Positions 1-9,339 are shown, numbered from the stretch's first letter. The stretch is DNA of 18,585 nt from Dimargaris cristalligena (GCA_027576995.1 JANBQC010000560.1:1-18585), one strand, 5' to 3'. Numbers and translations are program-made. The notes: generated by a model not told the origin, from the sequence alone.

Positions 1-306
1 AATTCAACAAAATATAGTCCAATAATACTGAATTTTGCAGCCCCTAGGTTGCTTTATAGGAAAACACCTTGAATATTATAGCCTATCCAGAGGGGAAATG
101 GAGGGCTGGGGTTGTCAATATGGAGGGGTGCTATTTGGCAAAAATGGTAAATAACACAATGATGATTATCATTATGATGAACAGGTGGAGATGCTATAGA
201 TGGGTCGGAAAGGTAAATCTAGTTGATACCAAGAGAGTGAGCCTAGAATGTTGATGCCAAGGAGATGAATGAATCTGCAATGGGCACTGATGTAGACTGA
301 CCAGGA
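1..306. other. AT-rich stretch, nothing identified
   Basis: No reading frame with coding character, no RNA gene and no clear repeat was seen here. It begins the AT-rich, CpG-poor left flank. Confidence 0.5.
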
Positions 307-833
307 CTACTTGAGGGAGTATGGGTTACAAGCAAGATTGGAAAATTGGGTCAGCAAGGAAGGGATATAGATTGTTGTTGGAAGGCCCTGATACATATAT
401 GGCTTTTTAGGCAGGGGTTCAACTTTGTCCATGACCAGGGTTTCTGGATAGCCAGCACCCTGGTTGTTGTGGTCCCCAAGCACACTACCATTTACCAAGT
501 ATGGTGCCACATTAGTCCCAATAGAACTGCACTCAGCAATTGGGTTAGAAGTAACAATACTATGATGTGAAGAGTAATATTTACTCTTACATTGAGATAT
601 TGACAAGTGGCTGGAGGGTTGATGAGGATAATGTACAGGAAATTCCTTATCGCGTAATAATTCATTGAAGTAGTAGTGCAGCAGACGTATTGTTCTGGCA
701 TAAGCCTAGTCGGAATGTGGGTGGATATGGGCTGAAACTCGAATTGTGTATACTCGGGGTTCGATGCAGCTGATAAAGCATGCTGTTCATTTTCGGGATA
801 CAAAAAGGCATTTAATCTGTGAGATATTAACAT
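307..833 (-). pseudogene. possible decayed coding segment, two overlapping frames
   Basis: Two minus-strand frames overlap. The upstream one (833 to 492) reads plausibly to about 600, and a second frame (606 to 307) then carries on with protein-like composition to a TAG. The switch occurs near a short inverted repeat at 570-586 (7 bp arms, 3 nt loop), which also begins with GTAAGA on the minus strand. A one-base shift in a dead gene, or a very short intron, would fit. I recognise no family and both frames may be chance. Confidence 0.15.
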
Positions 834-960
834 TCAAAATACAAATATGAGGGATGCAAGAAATATCCTATAAATTCTAGATTAGTAAAATAGCAATTAA
901 AATACAGGTTGAATTTTTAATTGAAAAAATATATAATAAAAACAGCATAATGGAAAGTGG

Positions 961-1458
961 CTATTTCAATTTAATTGATGTTATAAGCCACCACCCCATT
1001 GCTGACATTGATGATGTTTCCACAATGCAAAAAAAATGGATATGGTCATCTAAAGCACTGCTATAATGTGAACCGTGCAACCCAGAAACATATATAAGTA
1101 GTAGTTCACCCCATATAAATAGTAGAAAGCAAAAATATACGAACATATATAAAAATAAATGAGTGGCATAATTTACCTTCCTGAGAAGCCATTTAATAGG
1201 CTTTACGATTGGTGATCTCGGATCAGCAACAGGGTAGTCCCTGTTTAGTTGATCCCTATTTTCTGTGTTTAGATTTGGTCTAAAAGACATAATTTTGGTC
1301 GAGGATTGTTGTAAGGCGATTATTTGAAGACCATAGTGGGTAGGGAGATGGCCACATTTATACCGAGTGGTGCCATATATCACCCAGGCCAGTGTAACGG
1401 TCATCGCAGGCTGGATAGGGGTGATGCTATACTGAATAGCACCAAATGGACTCGCCAC
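961..1458 (-). CDS. uncertain ORF, partly hydrophobic, unrecognised
   Basis: The open frame has 165 codons and opens with GTG, not ATG, so it would have to be an internal exon or a fragment. The first 90 or so residues look protein-like, with one possible membrane helix. At about 1178 the minus strand reads AAG|GTAAAT, a possible splice donor, after which the frame becomes AT-rich and very hydrophobic, as translated intron would. No family is recognised. It may be an exon of a gene that also uses the CpG-rich block at 1800-2100, but no complete model could be built. Confidence 0.18.
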   Translation of the reverse strand: MASPFGAIQYSITPIQPAMTVTLAWVIYGTTRYKCGHLPTHYGLQIIALQQSSTKIMSFRPNLNTENRDQLNRDYPVADPRSPIVKPIKWLLRKVNYATHLFLYMFVYFCFLLFIWGELLLIYVSGLHGSHYSSALDDHIHFFCIVETSSMSAMGWWLITSIKLK

Positions 1459-1799
1459 AGGGTCAAGAAGACCAAGTTGTCATATGGGCCACATATTTTT
1501 TATTATTCATTATTAAACAAAAGCTAGTGTATTGTGTTTGATGATCGTGAATTTAACCTGGAATCATCCACCGTGGAAAAGAATGTGAGCATTATTTACG
1601 GGATGGAAGAACCATAGTATCCTTGGTCACCCTAGGCCAGTTGGCAAGCGGTTTTCCCACCCTCTATGAATTTAATGGAACACACAGTTCCTTCAGTTTG
1701 GGTGGCCGAGTCATCGGAAAGGGACATAAGGCAGAAGCATCTATATATTCCATGTAGTTCCCAATTGTAGACAATTCAGCATTGTCTATCGGCCAAAGT

Positions 1800-2100
1800 C
1801 ATTACACACAGCTACACGACTCGGTTACATTGTGAATACCACCTTTGCAATATTCCTGAAGGTCCCAGGGTCGGGAGTGAACCTATTCCGAAAGAACGGC
1901 GGCTTATTCACTGGGCAAGTATTATTCCCCCATTTGTTCCGACAATTCTTCATATTAGCGCGTTGATACAGCGCCACCAGGGCCGCCGTGTACCAGCCCG
2001 ACCACCCCTGCCAACGGACTCGCGACGAGGCCACCACAAGCGCCTACTCCTACCTTGGTATCGATTGGGCCCAAGACCACTTCGTCAATTAACAGGGATC
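1800..2100. other. CpG-rich block with unresolved coding on either strand
   Basis: This block has many CpG dinucleotides and higher GC than its AT-rich surroundings, like the real genes of the window. On the minus strand an ORF (2037 to 1825, GTG start) contains a hydrophobic stretch followed by a cysteine- and asparagine-rich tail. GTAGGA near 2053 and TTGGCAG near 2008 could bound a small intron. On the plus strand a frame without ATG is open from about 1757 to 1966. I cannot decide which strand is used or name a product. It is best read as a possible exon. Confidence 0.25.
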
Positions 2101-2793
2101 ATGATTAGTACTCCAGCAAAAAAGTGAATGATTTCCTCGCCCCGATATGGCTCCTTAGATGACTACATTCCTATCCGCTTATTATTATCTTCTATGTTAG
2201 GCATCATTCCTACTTCATCGCTACTATTAATAAAACCACTCGTCTATACTCGTTAATCAACAAATGCACCACCACCCGCTCGTGCAGTGGGCGATAACAG
2301 TGATGTCTTCTTGCCTTACCTTCACTGGCTTTTATGAATCATTCTAAAATCGGCATTCATTATCATCGTGATAGATAAATATAACATCCATAGCATTGTG
2401 TGGAAGTCCGGGGTACTGACTACTGCTAACATATACAGTAAAGGAAGAATTTAGGATAATAACCCGGTGGCATCAGCCCCAGTACATGAAATAGTCGTGA
2501 AATGTCAGATGCAGGATCTAAAAGCGACAATGTTGCTGTGGTTATGATAAGAACTCTGGATTATAAACTAAGGAGTATTTGGGGAGGGCGGTCTCACATT
2601 GCGTGAATTATATTTTATTTTAGTAAATTAAATAATGACAAGGTTTAAAGCACATTCACCTTAGTTAGGGTACAATGCTTTGACAAAGAACTTCCATTCT
2701 ACTGTGGGTGCACTGGTGAATAGGGTAGCAGGGTGTTCAGTTACTTAATTCGACGGCCATAGTATATATACGGAGGGGGAGAGAGAAATATCT
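2101..2793. other. AT-rich stretch, nothing identified
   Basis: The frames on both strands are short and broken. No RNA gene, repeat or regulatory element is convincing. It lies downstream, on the minus strand, of the small gene at 2800-3030. Confidence 0.4.
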
Positions 2794-2799
2794 TTTATT
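2794..2799 (-). terminator. AATAAA polyadenylation signal directly after the stop codon
   Basis: The minus strand reads AATAAA immediately after the TAA of the 76-codon ORF. Its position supports that ORF being a real transcribed gene with a very short 3' UTR. Confidence 0.45.
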
Positions 2800-3030
2800 T
2801 TATGCAGTTGGTCTTCTCTGTCTTATCCGCCGCTGGTGTCCTGAAAAATGAACCACAGTTGGCTTCGGTTTTCCACCGCCACTCTGGAAATCGTTTTTGT
2901 CCAAGATGGATACCACATTGATGCCTACGCCAACCTCATCGCGTGTCTGGAGCCGCTCCCCACCTCTTTCTTCTCCGCTGGATGAAGGGTCGGACCATTT
3001 GGCGTCAGCGGCTGCCTCTTGCACAATCAT
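2800..3030 (-). CDS. small hypothetical protein, 76 aa
   Basis: The ORF has an ATG in good context (ACC before ATG, purine at -3), balanced codon use and dense CpG, unlike the AT-rich DNA on both sides. It ends in TAA with AATAAA next to it. The product begins with an acidic, serine-rich half (about 1-35), then a short hydrophobic stretch (about 33-42), a GGGKPKP segment near 52-58, and a strongly basic tail with HQRRIRQRR near residues 65-73. There is no signal peptide or membrane helix. I recognise no family. It could instead be the last exon of a longer gene, since TTAG lies a few bases before the ATG and could act as a splice acceptor. Function unknown. Confidence 0.45.
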   Translation of the reverse strand: MIVQEAAADAKWSDPSSSGEERGGERLQTRDEVGVGINVVSILDKNDFQSGGGKPKPTVVHFSGHQRRIRQRRPTA

Positions 3031-4657
3031 GGTATTGCTAATATATTGAAGAATATATTACTATGTGTTCTTTATTCTATCCTATTTTTATCCAAATACG
3101 TTAGTTTATTCTGTTACCATGAGATCATTCATATTAACCACTTATATTTCACCACACAGAAACTACAGTTCAATAAAACTAACCACCTAGAGGTACCTAT
3201 CATCATCTAGCTGCTTTCTTCCCTTACTTCCAGTTTTATTTCCTTTATAACCTTAGTATTCCAACATAATATGCCTATAATAGACTGTAGTATTATTTTT
3301 GGGAGAAATAGCCATATATAGCTGCTAAATATGAGCTTATTGGATCTGGTGGTCATGCTTGGATGTACATAAGATCTGTTCAATAAAGGTATCAGACCTT
3401 CTAATCTGACTTAATTTGGACATAATGATTATCAGTCCCTATTAGTCCTTATAGTACCATATTAACTTTGCTATAGTCACACCTGGTATTATAGAATCAT
3501 TCTATATCATATAACTATTCCCTTTCCAGACTCCTTAGTTTGCACTAATTACTCCAGTGCTGATCCAAAGACTTATTATGTTACCATCAGAGTCTTCCAA
3601 GTCCTCTCAGCTGTCCAGTTAGCCTATTTATCTTACCCTAATCTTAGTAGTATTCTTCTCTGGGGGCCTCCCTCTAGTGCTACCCCTGTGTATATATAAC
3701 TGGGCCCCATTGGGACTGGTTAAATTCCTTATCTTATTATTACCCCCTTAGTTTACCCCAATAAACTCTATATATACTCACCCCCTTGTACTAACTAGTA
3801 AGTGTGCTTACTGCATGTCCCTTACCTATACCTTCATTAATAACCTTTATTAGTTAGTACTATACCCCTGCCTAATATTAGTAACCCACTTAGCCAAGCC
3901 TGAGCCCTATCTACTATTAGAAGTCTATCATCAGGACACTTAATAGACTAAGAGTGATTAACATAGGTAATAAATAGAATTACAAAGAAATGCTGTAAAG
4001 GAAATAAGATAGTATGTGCAGAGCATTTAAATTCTCTTTGAAGAGGGCTCTCTGAACTAGAGAAGTGAAATCGGTTATTTAAATATCAAATGTTATGCTA
4101 TTTATATTGAATAGTCATCATAAATTCTCTATATTGAATAAAAACCAATTGCAAACGTCAAAATAATGAAATAATAATTGAATTGTCATCAAAATCGGTG
4201 GGTAAACTGATAACCAAATGGTGAAAACCTGATTAGTGTGGTGCTCACGACACTACATATACATGCTTTAGATATGATGGAAGGTTTGTGCTCCACCATT
4301 CTGCAGTTCTAGTAGAATGAAGCATCAAGAAATTTCAAGTCTTCATTCTGCTCAAGTTGTATATCAAGGGCAACACCACCACTGTAAAATTGGGCATATT
4401 AATGTAATATAGAAAAGAGCCAAAAGTTTTATTGTATCATATTACCATCACAAAGTAGTAAATGAATTTAAAAAAATGATGCATTGATAAAAGTCAGTTA
4501 AACAGGTTTGTAAATTAACACAAACAATAATAATTTGCAAGAAAGATAGAAGGGCTGGTATGTTGTAAGAGGGGATAGTAACATGCTATTCAGGAGCCCA
4601 TTAATGAAACACAGCCATGATAAGTTTTCCTAATAATATATTGGCCATATTTAACGT
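3031..4657. other. AT-rich, CpG-depleted stretch without a gene
   Basis: No frame with coding character is present. CpG is wholly absent from 3101 to 4071, and sparse after that. Runs such as CCCC, CTA and TAG with many TpA steps suggest old repeat DNA worn by cytosine deamination, but no parent element is recognisable. Confidence 0.5.
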
Positions 4658-4877
4658 CAAAGACACAGTACAATGGCTGTGGTTTCCCTCTATTTCCTAA
4701 TTTCTGCCGCACTACAAGGAGCATTTTGTAATTAGTCCAGGGTTGACTTCCAGTATAAATAGACTAGCGTCACTCAGGATCAGTTGTACCTCACCCAAAA
4801 TCCCAAAATACAGAAAACTCAATAAAGTAGCCAGCCAAAATATATAGCTAGCTACAAAACTGATACTTCAGGATAAT

Positions 4878-5129
4878 TTAGTCCTGATTTGTCGGGTTTG
4901 GGCCTGGTGGCCTGGGAGTGATAGGTGCCTTAGGTTGGCGAGTGTCATAATCCTGATAGATTATTGTATCAGGTTTTAAAATGCCATCCTGAGAGGGATG
5001 ACTTACAGTGATTTTGTTCTGCATTGTAGCAAAGTCCTGGTTGTCAGTTTGGTTATAACCAAGGGTGGAGGAGCTGATAGTCCCTTGGCTGTCTTGGGAG
5101 CTTTTGGGGGGATAGTTTGTGGATGGCAT
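4878..5129 (-). CDS. proline-rich ORF block, copy 1 (83 codons)
   Basis: An intact 83-codon frame with ATG, ending in TAA. Its C-terminal half is conserved with 9160-9285: SHPSQD, then a DYDT motif, then PRPPGPNPT and QD just before the stop. Of the 23 codons that differ over the last 42, about 10 are synonymous by my count, which points to past selection on the protein. It may be a short gene or the last exon of the larger copy 1 unit. The sequence is hydrophilic, with no membrane segment or signal peptide. Function unknown. Confidence 0.35.
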   Translation of the reverse strand: MPSTNYPPKSSQDSQGTISSSTLGYNQTDNQDFATMQNKITVSHPSQDGILKPDTIIYQDYDTRQPKAPITPRPPGPNPTNQD

Positions 5130-5793
5130 TTCAGTGGTTGTTTAAATGATGGTAGTTGTAGATGATGTTTAATCAATGACAAGCGTGGATTATGTTTGAA
5201 ATTTTTATTGTAAGACTAGTTGAAGGCATGCTTGCATCTTTATATTCAAAACCCTGGCCTCGATAATTTTCATTTGACTGATGTCACTATCTATCTGTAC
5301 CATACCAACAATGGGCTGTTCTATAATAGTAATGAACTGTGAGAATATTACCCCCTCCCCTCCTTGTGACCGATCATTTCCAAAAACACAATATTGACTG
5401 AAGCATTGTATAAAGCATCAGCCATGAAGTGTCTTTGTGTTAGCTTGTGGATTAGTAAGCTGCCCATCCAGATTTTCAATAATCTGGTTCAATGCGTAGC
5501 ATACAGGGGATTACAATGGTTTTCCTAGGAGTGCCCTAAATAGTAGCTTGAATATATTCAGTAACTTCAATATAGTTTGCAATAAGGAAGGATGGTCCAG
5601 TTTCATTTCTATGATTGCTTCAGCATAGGCATCATACCATTACCATAGTCTTTTTCAAATTGGTAATATTTTAGGGACTTGGTCTAGGGTTGTGATGGAC
5701 ACATATGAATAGGGCCAGAGAAATAATAGGGAATATTACTTTCTAGAAATCAGGTACTTGGTGCTTGAAGAGGACCAATGTGATCTACATATC

Positions 5794-6108
5794 TCAAATA
5801 TCTATTTGTGAAGGGGTCTGCTTCGTCATATCCCAAATTAATCCATTGTATGGCCCCATTGAAGAGTAGTATAGAACACTGCCGCTGGAGTCTAGATGTC
5901 TCGCTCTTATGCCCTCATGCCACACTTCAATGTGCCAAAATAGTCCAGGTCTATTTTGAAGGTCGGGTGATATAAATCCAGGGGACCCATTATAAGGGAG
6001 CAGTGGTCCGGATTTAGACAGTACATGGTTAAGTGATGGTTGTCGTAATATCATAGATACAATATAACGTATAGATGTTGTGAGTACGGCCGGTGGCTTG
6101 TAGATCAA
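5794..6108 (-). CDS. unrecognised ORF block, copy 1 (104 codons)
   Basis: The frame opens with TTG, so it is a fragment or internal exon and not a complete gene. It is aromatic-rich, with an FWHIEVWHEG segment near the middle and GSVLYYSSMGP after it. Copy 2 carries the diverged counterpart at about 8126-8430, where FSWLE aligns with FWHIE and SIGP aligns with SMGP, but a frameshift and stops break it. The frame runs to TGA at 5794. No domain is recognised. Confidence 0.35.
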   Translation of the reverse strand: MIYKPPAVLTTSIRYIVSMILRQPSLNHVLSKSGPLLPYNGSPGFISPDLQNRPGLFWHIEVWHEGIRARHLDSSGSVLYYSSMGPYNGLIWDMTKQTPSQIDI

Positions 6109-6350
6109 ATGCTAAATAGTTGATAGAGATGTCCGTGAGGAATGCTGGTACCTCCAATAGTTTTATTTAAAGGATGCCAATACCCCCTCCTAAAATCACC
6201 ATGTAAATTAGTGTTGGGATTTGTGTGCGATATTTTGATTCAATACACTAAATTACCCTGTGAGAGGCCTTTGCTAGATAGCTGGGTTGGTGTATTATTA
6301 TGACTTTACATTACCACTATAAAGGTCTACTCCCAAGGACCTAGTTTTTA

Positions 6351-6518
6351 CTATTGGCATTTAACATGAACATAATATTGTTGGCCACCATTCATAAAAC
6401 TGATTACAGCCTTATAATAAACTGGCTGCCTCCTCCTCAGATTAACTAGGGCTGACTTCCTTCTTGTGGACAATATCCATTTTTCTGCATAGGTAAAGAC
6501 TTCTTTGCGGGCAGTCAT
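6351..6518 (-). CDS. short ORF, 55 aa, basic, unrecognised
   Basis: An ATG-started frame with protein-like composition: MTARKEVFTYAEKW at the start, an arginine-rich middle (LRRRQP near 27-32) and a tyrosine-rich end, closed by TAG TAA. It lies just upstream of copy 1 on the same strand and could be its first exon. The mirrored position in copy 2 (about 7660-7830) does not convincingly match, so homology stops short of it. A near-perfect inverted repeat, TTATGAT-A-ATCATAA, sits at 6532-6546, 14 bp upstream of the ATG. Function unknown and it may be chance. Confidence 0.22.
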   Translation of the reverse strand: MTARKEVFTYAEKWILSTRRKSALVNLRRRQPVYYKAVISFMNGGQQYYVHVKCQ

Positions 6519-6829
6519 GCTAGTTGGTTTTTTATGATAATCATAAGCAGGCAGGTATTACAGTATTTAATGGAATATGAATAACCCTATCTCTTTGCAC
6601 TACCCTTCAAGAAGTCCTAATGAAGGTGATCCCCGAATGTGGATTGATTCACATGCTTACCACACGAGTGTTGATATAGAATTGGACCACTTGGGTATTG
6701 TGACAGTAGGGACGAGGTAATAAAATAGCAAGATCAGTTGGTACTACCAGATAACCCTATTATTTTTTTGTATTGGGTTTAACAAAATATTAGAATCTTT
6801 TATGAGCCATTATATGATCATCATGGGTG
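6519..6829. other. AT-rich spacer, left half
   Basis: Apart from the small inverted repeat at 6532-6546, nothing was identified. It lies between the 55-codon ORF and the CpG-rich hairpin segment. Confidence 0.4.
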
Positions 6830-6963
6830 AGACTATCGTGGGCCCTGTCGTAGTCTTTAATATAAGAAATGATTAAAGGGCTACGCCTCGGACGAGTTTA
6901 CAAGAGATTACACACAAGCAGTTGATGCGAAGGGCGCTTTATAGATAATGATAAGGGGGATAT

Positions 6964-6990
6964 CCAATAGATCGAGTTAACTATAAAAGG
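6964..6990 (+). promoter_or_regulatory. CCAAT and TATA-like boxes
   Basis: CCAAT at 6964-6968 is followed by TATAAAAGG at 6982-6990 on the plus strand, in the spacer between the two divergent units and pointing toward copy 2. The boxes match core promoter consensus well, but copy 2 coding starts about 1 kb away, so the transcript served is unclear. It could equally drive the hairpin segment. Confidence 0.3.
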
Positions 6991-7073
6991 GGGTATAGAA
7001 TAAAAGGTAATTAACTAAAGAGTAACTATAGGAATTGGCTCGGCTTTATATAGCCGAGCAGACTAATGGTAAA

Positions 7074-7084
7074 GGCGTCGAACC
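7074..7084 (-). promoter_or_regulatory. Pol III B-box match
   Basis: The minus strand reads GGTTCGACGCC, a perfect match to the B-box consensus GGTTCGANNCC. The flanking bases do not form the T-arm stem of a tRNA and I see no A-box match upstream, so this is not an intact tRNA gene. A tRNA-derived SINE remnant or a TFIIIC-only site is possible. Confidence 0.3.
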
Positions 7085-7274
7085 AGCATAGAAGATGCTA
7101 GAAGACGCTACTAGATAGTAATATAAATGATAACTAATAATAGATGGGTATATAATGAAGGTGATATGCGGAATATGTGAATCGAGTGGCGGGAATGGCT
7201 GAAGGACACTGATCCTTCAACAAGGCCAAATTCCCGCGCCTCATTGATAGAACTAGGCGATGATGGTGCCTAGT

Positions 7275-7958
7275 CCTTCATAGTTAGTCGGCTTTAATCC
7301 TATAGATTATTAAGCATGACAGGCCCCATAATTTCCACATTATGGATACCCAGTTACTAGATTATAAGCCTGGGTGTAGGTATTTCCACACTTAGGGTGC
7401 TATTGCACTACTGCCTTCCAAAAAAACTTGATATTTGTGCGATAGTTGCTTAGATGTCCAGCCTGGCTTTCTTATACCATTCATGCTGCAACACCAATTA
7501 AATCTTATTTTTCCAGATAGATACACAAGCTGGGGAAAATTTATTATAGATTAACTGGCCATATTTATGGTTGCCTAGATAGGATATTCTGTATAATTGC
7601 TTTATGGGTAGGCTATTCCATGCTTACGGGGAGTGGTCAAGATAATCATCTGCCAAGGTTTACCCTTAATTAATGGTGGTCTATATAATATCGACACTGT
7701 TGAGGGACGATTGTTATCCAAGGATTTATTGTTACTATTTTCAGTCGGTGACTTTTACTCCTTTTTTGTGCTATTAACCGCAATAGTTTTTGGTTGATAA
7801 TTACATGCCAAGTGAATGCCAATGTAGTAAGCCTTTTTATAGTACTATGTTTCCATATATTTCTAGTCTGGATGATTCGCTATACCATTCTGGCCGCAGT
7901 AAAGTTGCCAAAGAATGCTATGGCTGGTCTCAAGAAAAGGCACATGTCATTGTCCATT
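7275..7958. other. AT-rich spacer, right half
   Basis: No gene was identified. A hydrophobic plus-strand frame (7794-8018, TTG start) crosses into copy 2, but the frame conserved with copy 1 at 7962-7990 is a different one, so I do not call it. Confidence 0.4.
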
Positions 7959-8612
7959 AATCCCAACTCCAGTTTACATGGTAGTTTTAGGGGGGTATCC
8001 AAATACTATCGAAGTTAAGTTACTGGTTATATATCAACTCACAATGTACTTATGAATTAATTTCATCATTAGTGTTTTATGTGTCACTGGTCGTGTTCAC
8101 CGCATCTTTATGATATGTTCTACATAGTTAACCAAAATATACACTTTATTTCCTAAGTTATTTTGGCGGCCATTGCCAAACCTGGCATTTATTAAACCTC
8201 ACCCTACGTTTCCCGTCGCTGGTTTCCCAGATTCTGTACTACTTGGTGGTTATTTACGGGTTTATAATTCACACAGCAGCTATTTTAGCTGGTTGGAATG
8301 TGAATATAATAAATACAAGAGAGAGGCGGCGGTATTCTAGTGTAATTATTCCAAACAATTATTCAATAGGTCCATGTATTAGACTAATAAAAATTGTATA
8401 TATTAATAGCCCTTCATAAATCGACAGACTTGACGTATTGACCCCAATAGTAATGTTCAATTGCTAACTATCCAACCCCCACTGCAATTATTAGCTGTGA
8501 CCCTGCGCTATGACCAATACAGAATAAAGCACGAGGATAGTAAGGTACCTATGCTGAAGCACTCGTAAAATTATCACCAGACTACTATGCTCCACTGCAA
8601 ACTACCGCGAAG

Positions 8613-8813
8613 TTGCTGGATAAATCCAGCCTACCTTATAGGACATTTAGGAGGAGACCATTGGAACCTCCTATACATTGTGTATTGAAACATAGAAGTA
8701 AATTATGTAATGGAGGCCTACTGATCTACAAGCCAACAAAGAGACAATTCATGGCTGACTTCTTTATACCATACTTCACTGATTCCTTTGTTGGTGGTTG
8801 TACCTGGTGGTAA
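8613..8813 (+). CDS. unrecognised ORF block, copy 2 (66 codons)
   Basis: Opens with TTG but the frame continues upstream to about 8545, giving YAEALVKL, then LQTTAKLL, and further on PLEPP, LLIYKPTKRQ and FMAD. Copy 1 aligns through 5625-5400 with the same order, one base deleted near 5430 and a TAA at 5511-5513. Several shared codons differ only at third positions. This is a fragment of the larger unit, basic in character, without a recognised domain. Confidence 0.3.
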   Translation: MLDKSSLPYRTFRRRPLEPPIHCVLKHRSKLCNGGLLIYKPTKRQFMADFFIPYFTDSFVGGCTWW

Positions 8814-9030
8814 GGAAGGGGGGGAGGGTGCCAGTATTCCCCCAGTGGACGCACTTATGTTAGAATACCCTATTGTTAACGTGACATAGATGGATAGCAG
8901 CAGTACTTAGCCAACAATTTTTGGGCCCAGGGCTCTTGGATATAAAAAGTCCGCCTGTCTTCCTTCAGGCCATTCAATCAATTTTTCAAGCACTTTCACT
9001 GTTATCTGCCAGTCACAACCCTTAATTCCA

Positions 9031-9285
9031 ATGGCATTTTCTAACAGTCTCCTAACATCCACTAGATATATTATGGCACCAATTAACCACACCTCCCCTG
9101 GTCTCGATTGTCCTACAGATGACCAGGCTTCTGCAGAAATGCAGACAACAAATACCTTAAGTCATCCTTCTCAGGATGATACTTCTATTCCCGACACAAT
9201 ACCGTGTCGCGATTATGATACACAACGGCCTAGGGAGCCAATAAACCCCAGGCCACCGGGCCCAAACCCAACAGACCAGGATTAA
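9031..9285 (+). CDS. proline-rich ORF block, copy 2 (84 codons)
   Basis: The frame is open from well upstream of its ATG (from just after TAG at about 8910), so the ATG may not be the true start. A second ATG at 9073-9075 aligns better with the ATG of the copy 1 ORF. The tail is conserved with copy 1: SHPSQD, DYDT, PRPPGPNPT, then QD and TAA. The conserved stop position argues that this is a genuine C-terminus. Function unknown. Confidence 0.35.
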   Translation: MAFSNSLLTSTRYIMAPINHTSPGLDCPTDDQASAEMQTTNTLSHPSQDDTSIPDTIPCRDYDTQRPREPINPRPPGPNPTDQD

Positions 9286-9339
9286 ACTATTCTGACGTAT
9301 TAGTTTAGTAATCAGTCGCTAATTTAGACTGGTTATTAT

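Larger units (their letters stand above)
4658..6222 (-). pseudogene. inverted copy 1 of an unrecognised coding unit, disabled
   Basis: This 1.56 kb segment matches 7959-9516 in inverted, collinear order. Conserved coding blocks, 5' to 3' on the minus strand, are: an IPT..YMV.LGG block near 6190-6215; a TGR.H.I(Y/F) block near 6080; the frame 6108-5794; a YAEA...LQT..KLL block near 5625-5550; an LLI.K.T.R.FMAD block near 5460-5420; an (I/L)E.PIV...IDS block near 5310; the proline-rich ORF 5129-4878; and an SDASLFILE block near 4770-4745. Differences from copy 2 are often synonymous, so the ancestor was protein-coding. Disablements include TAA at 5511-5513 (GAA in copy 2), TAG at 4712-4714 and 4697-4699 (GAA and TGG in copy 2), and frame changes. 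Some breaks may be introns. No family was recognised. Confidence 0.6.
6830..7274. other. CpG-rich hairpin cluster
   Basis: The segment holds at least four stem-loops. AGACTA at 6830-6835 pairs with TAGTCT at 6851-6856. GCTCGGCT at 7038-7045 pairs with AGCCGAGC at 7052-7059 over a 6 nt loop. GCGGGAAT at 7189-7196 pairs with ATTCCCGC at 7230-7237 and encloses TGAAGGA (7200-7206) paired with TCCTTCA (7213-7219). ACTAGGC at 7252-7258 pairs with GCCTAGT at 7268-7274. It also has a related 10-mer repeated near 7090-7110. CpG is common here and scarce on both sides. It could be a structured RNA gene, a shared promoter, or a solo LTR or other inserted element. No ORF is present. Confidence 0.45.

Noticed and set aside
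1757..1966. Plus-strand frame with NGGLFTG resembling a retroelement integrase core
   Set aside because: The catalytic aspartate position reads Lys and no second or third catalytic residue or neighbouring motif is seen. The likeness is too short.
1981..2160. Minus-strand GVLIMIP and WYTAALVALY resembling a claudin/Sur7 third helix
   Set aside because: It needs an assumed intron, and the expected W-GLW-C-C loop and following helix are not found in order.
4754..4762. TATAAATAG on the plus strand, also present inverted near copy 2
   Set aside because: It is the antisense of the conserved SLFIL codons, so its conservation is explained by the protein reading.
7074..7140. tRNA gene on the minus strand around the B-box
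   Set aside because: The T-stem does not pair, no A-box is present and no cloverleaf or acceptor stem can be drawn.
7794..8018. Hydrophobic 74-codon plus-strand frame
   Set aside because: It starts with TTG. Comparison with copy 1 shows that the conserved frame in its last part is a different one.
8907..9092. 61-codon minus-strand frame opposite copy 2
   Set aside because: Protein-like at first sight, but the aligned copy 1 segment conserves the opposite strand and has many stops in this one.
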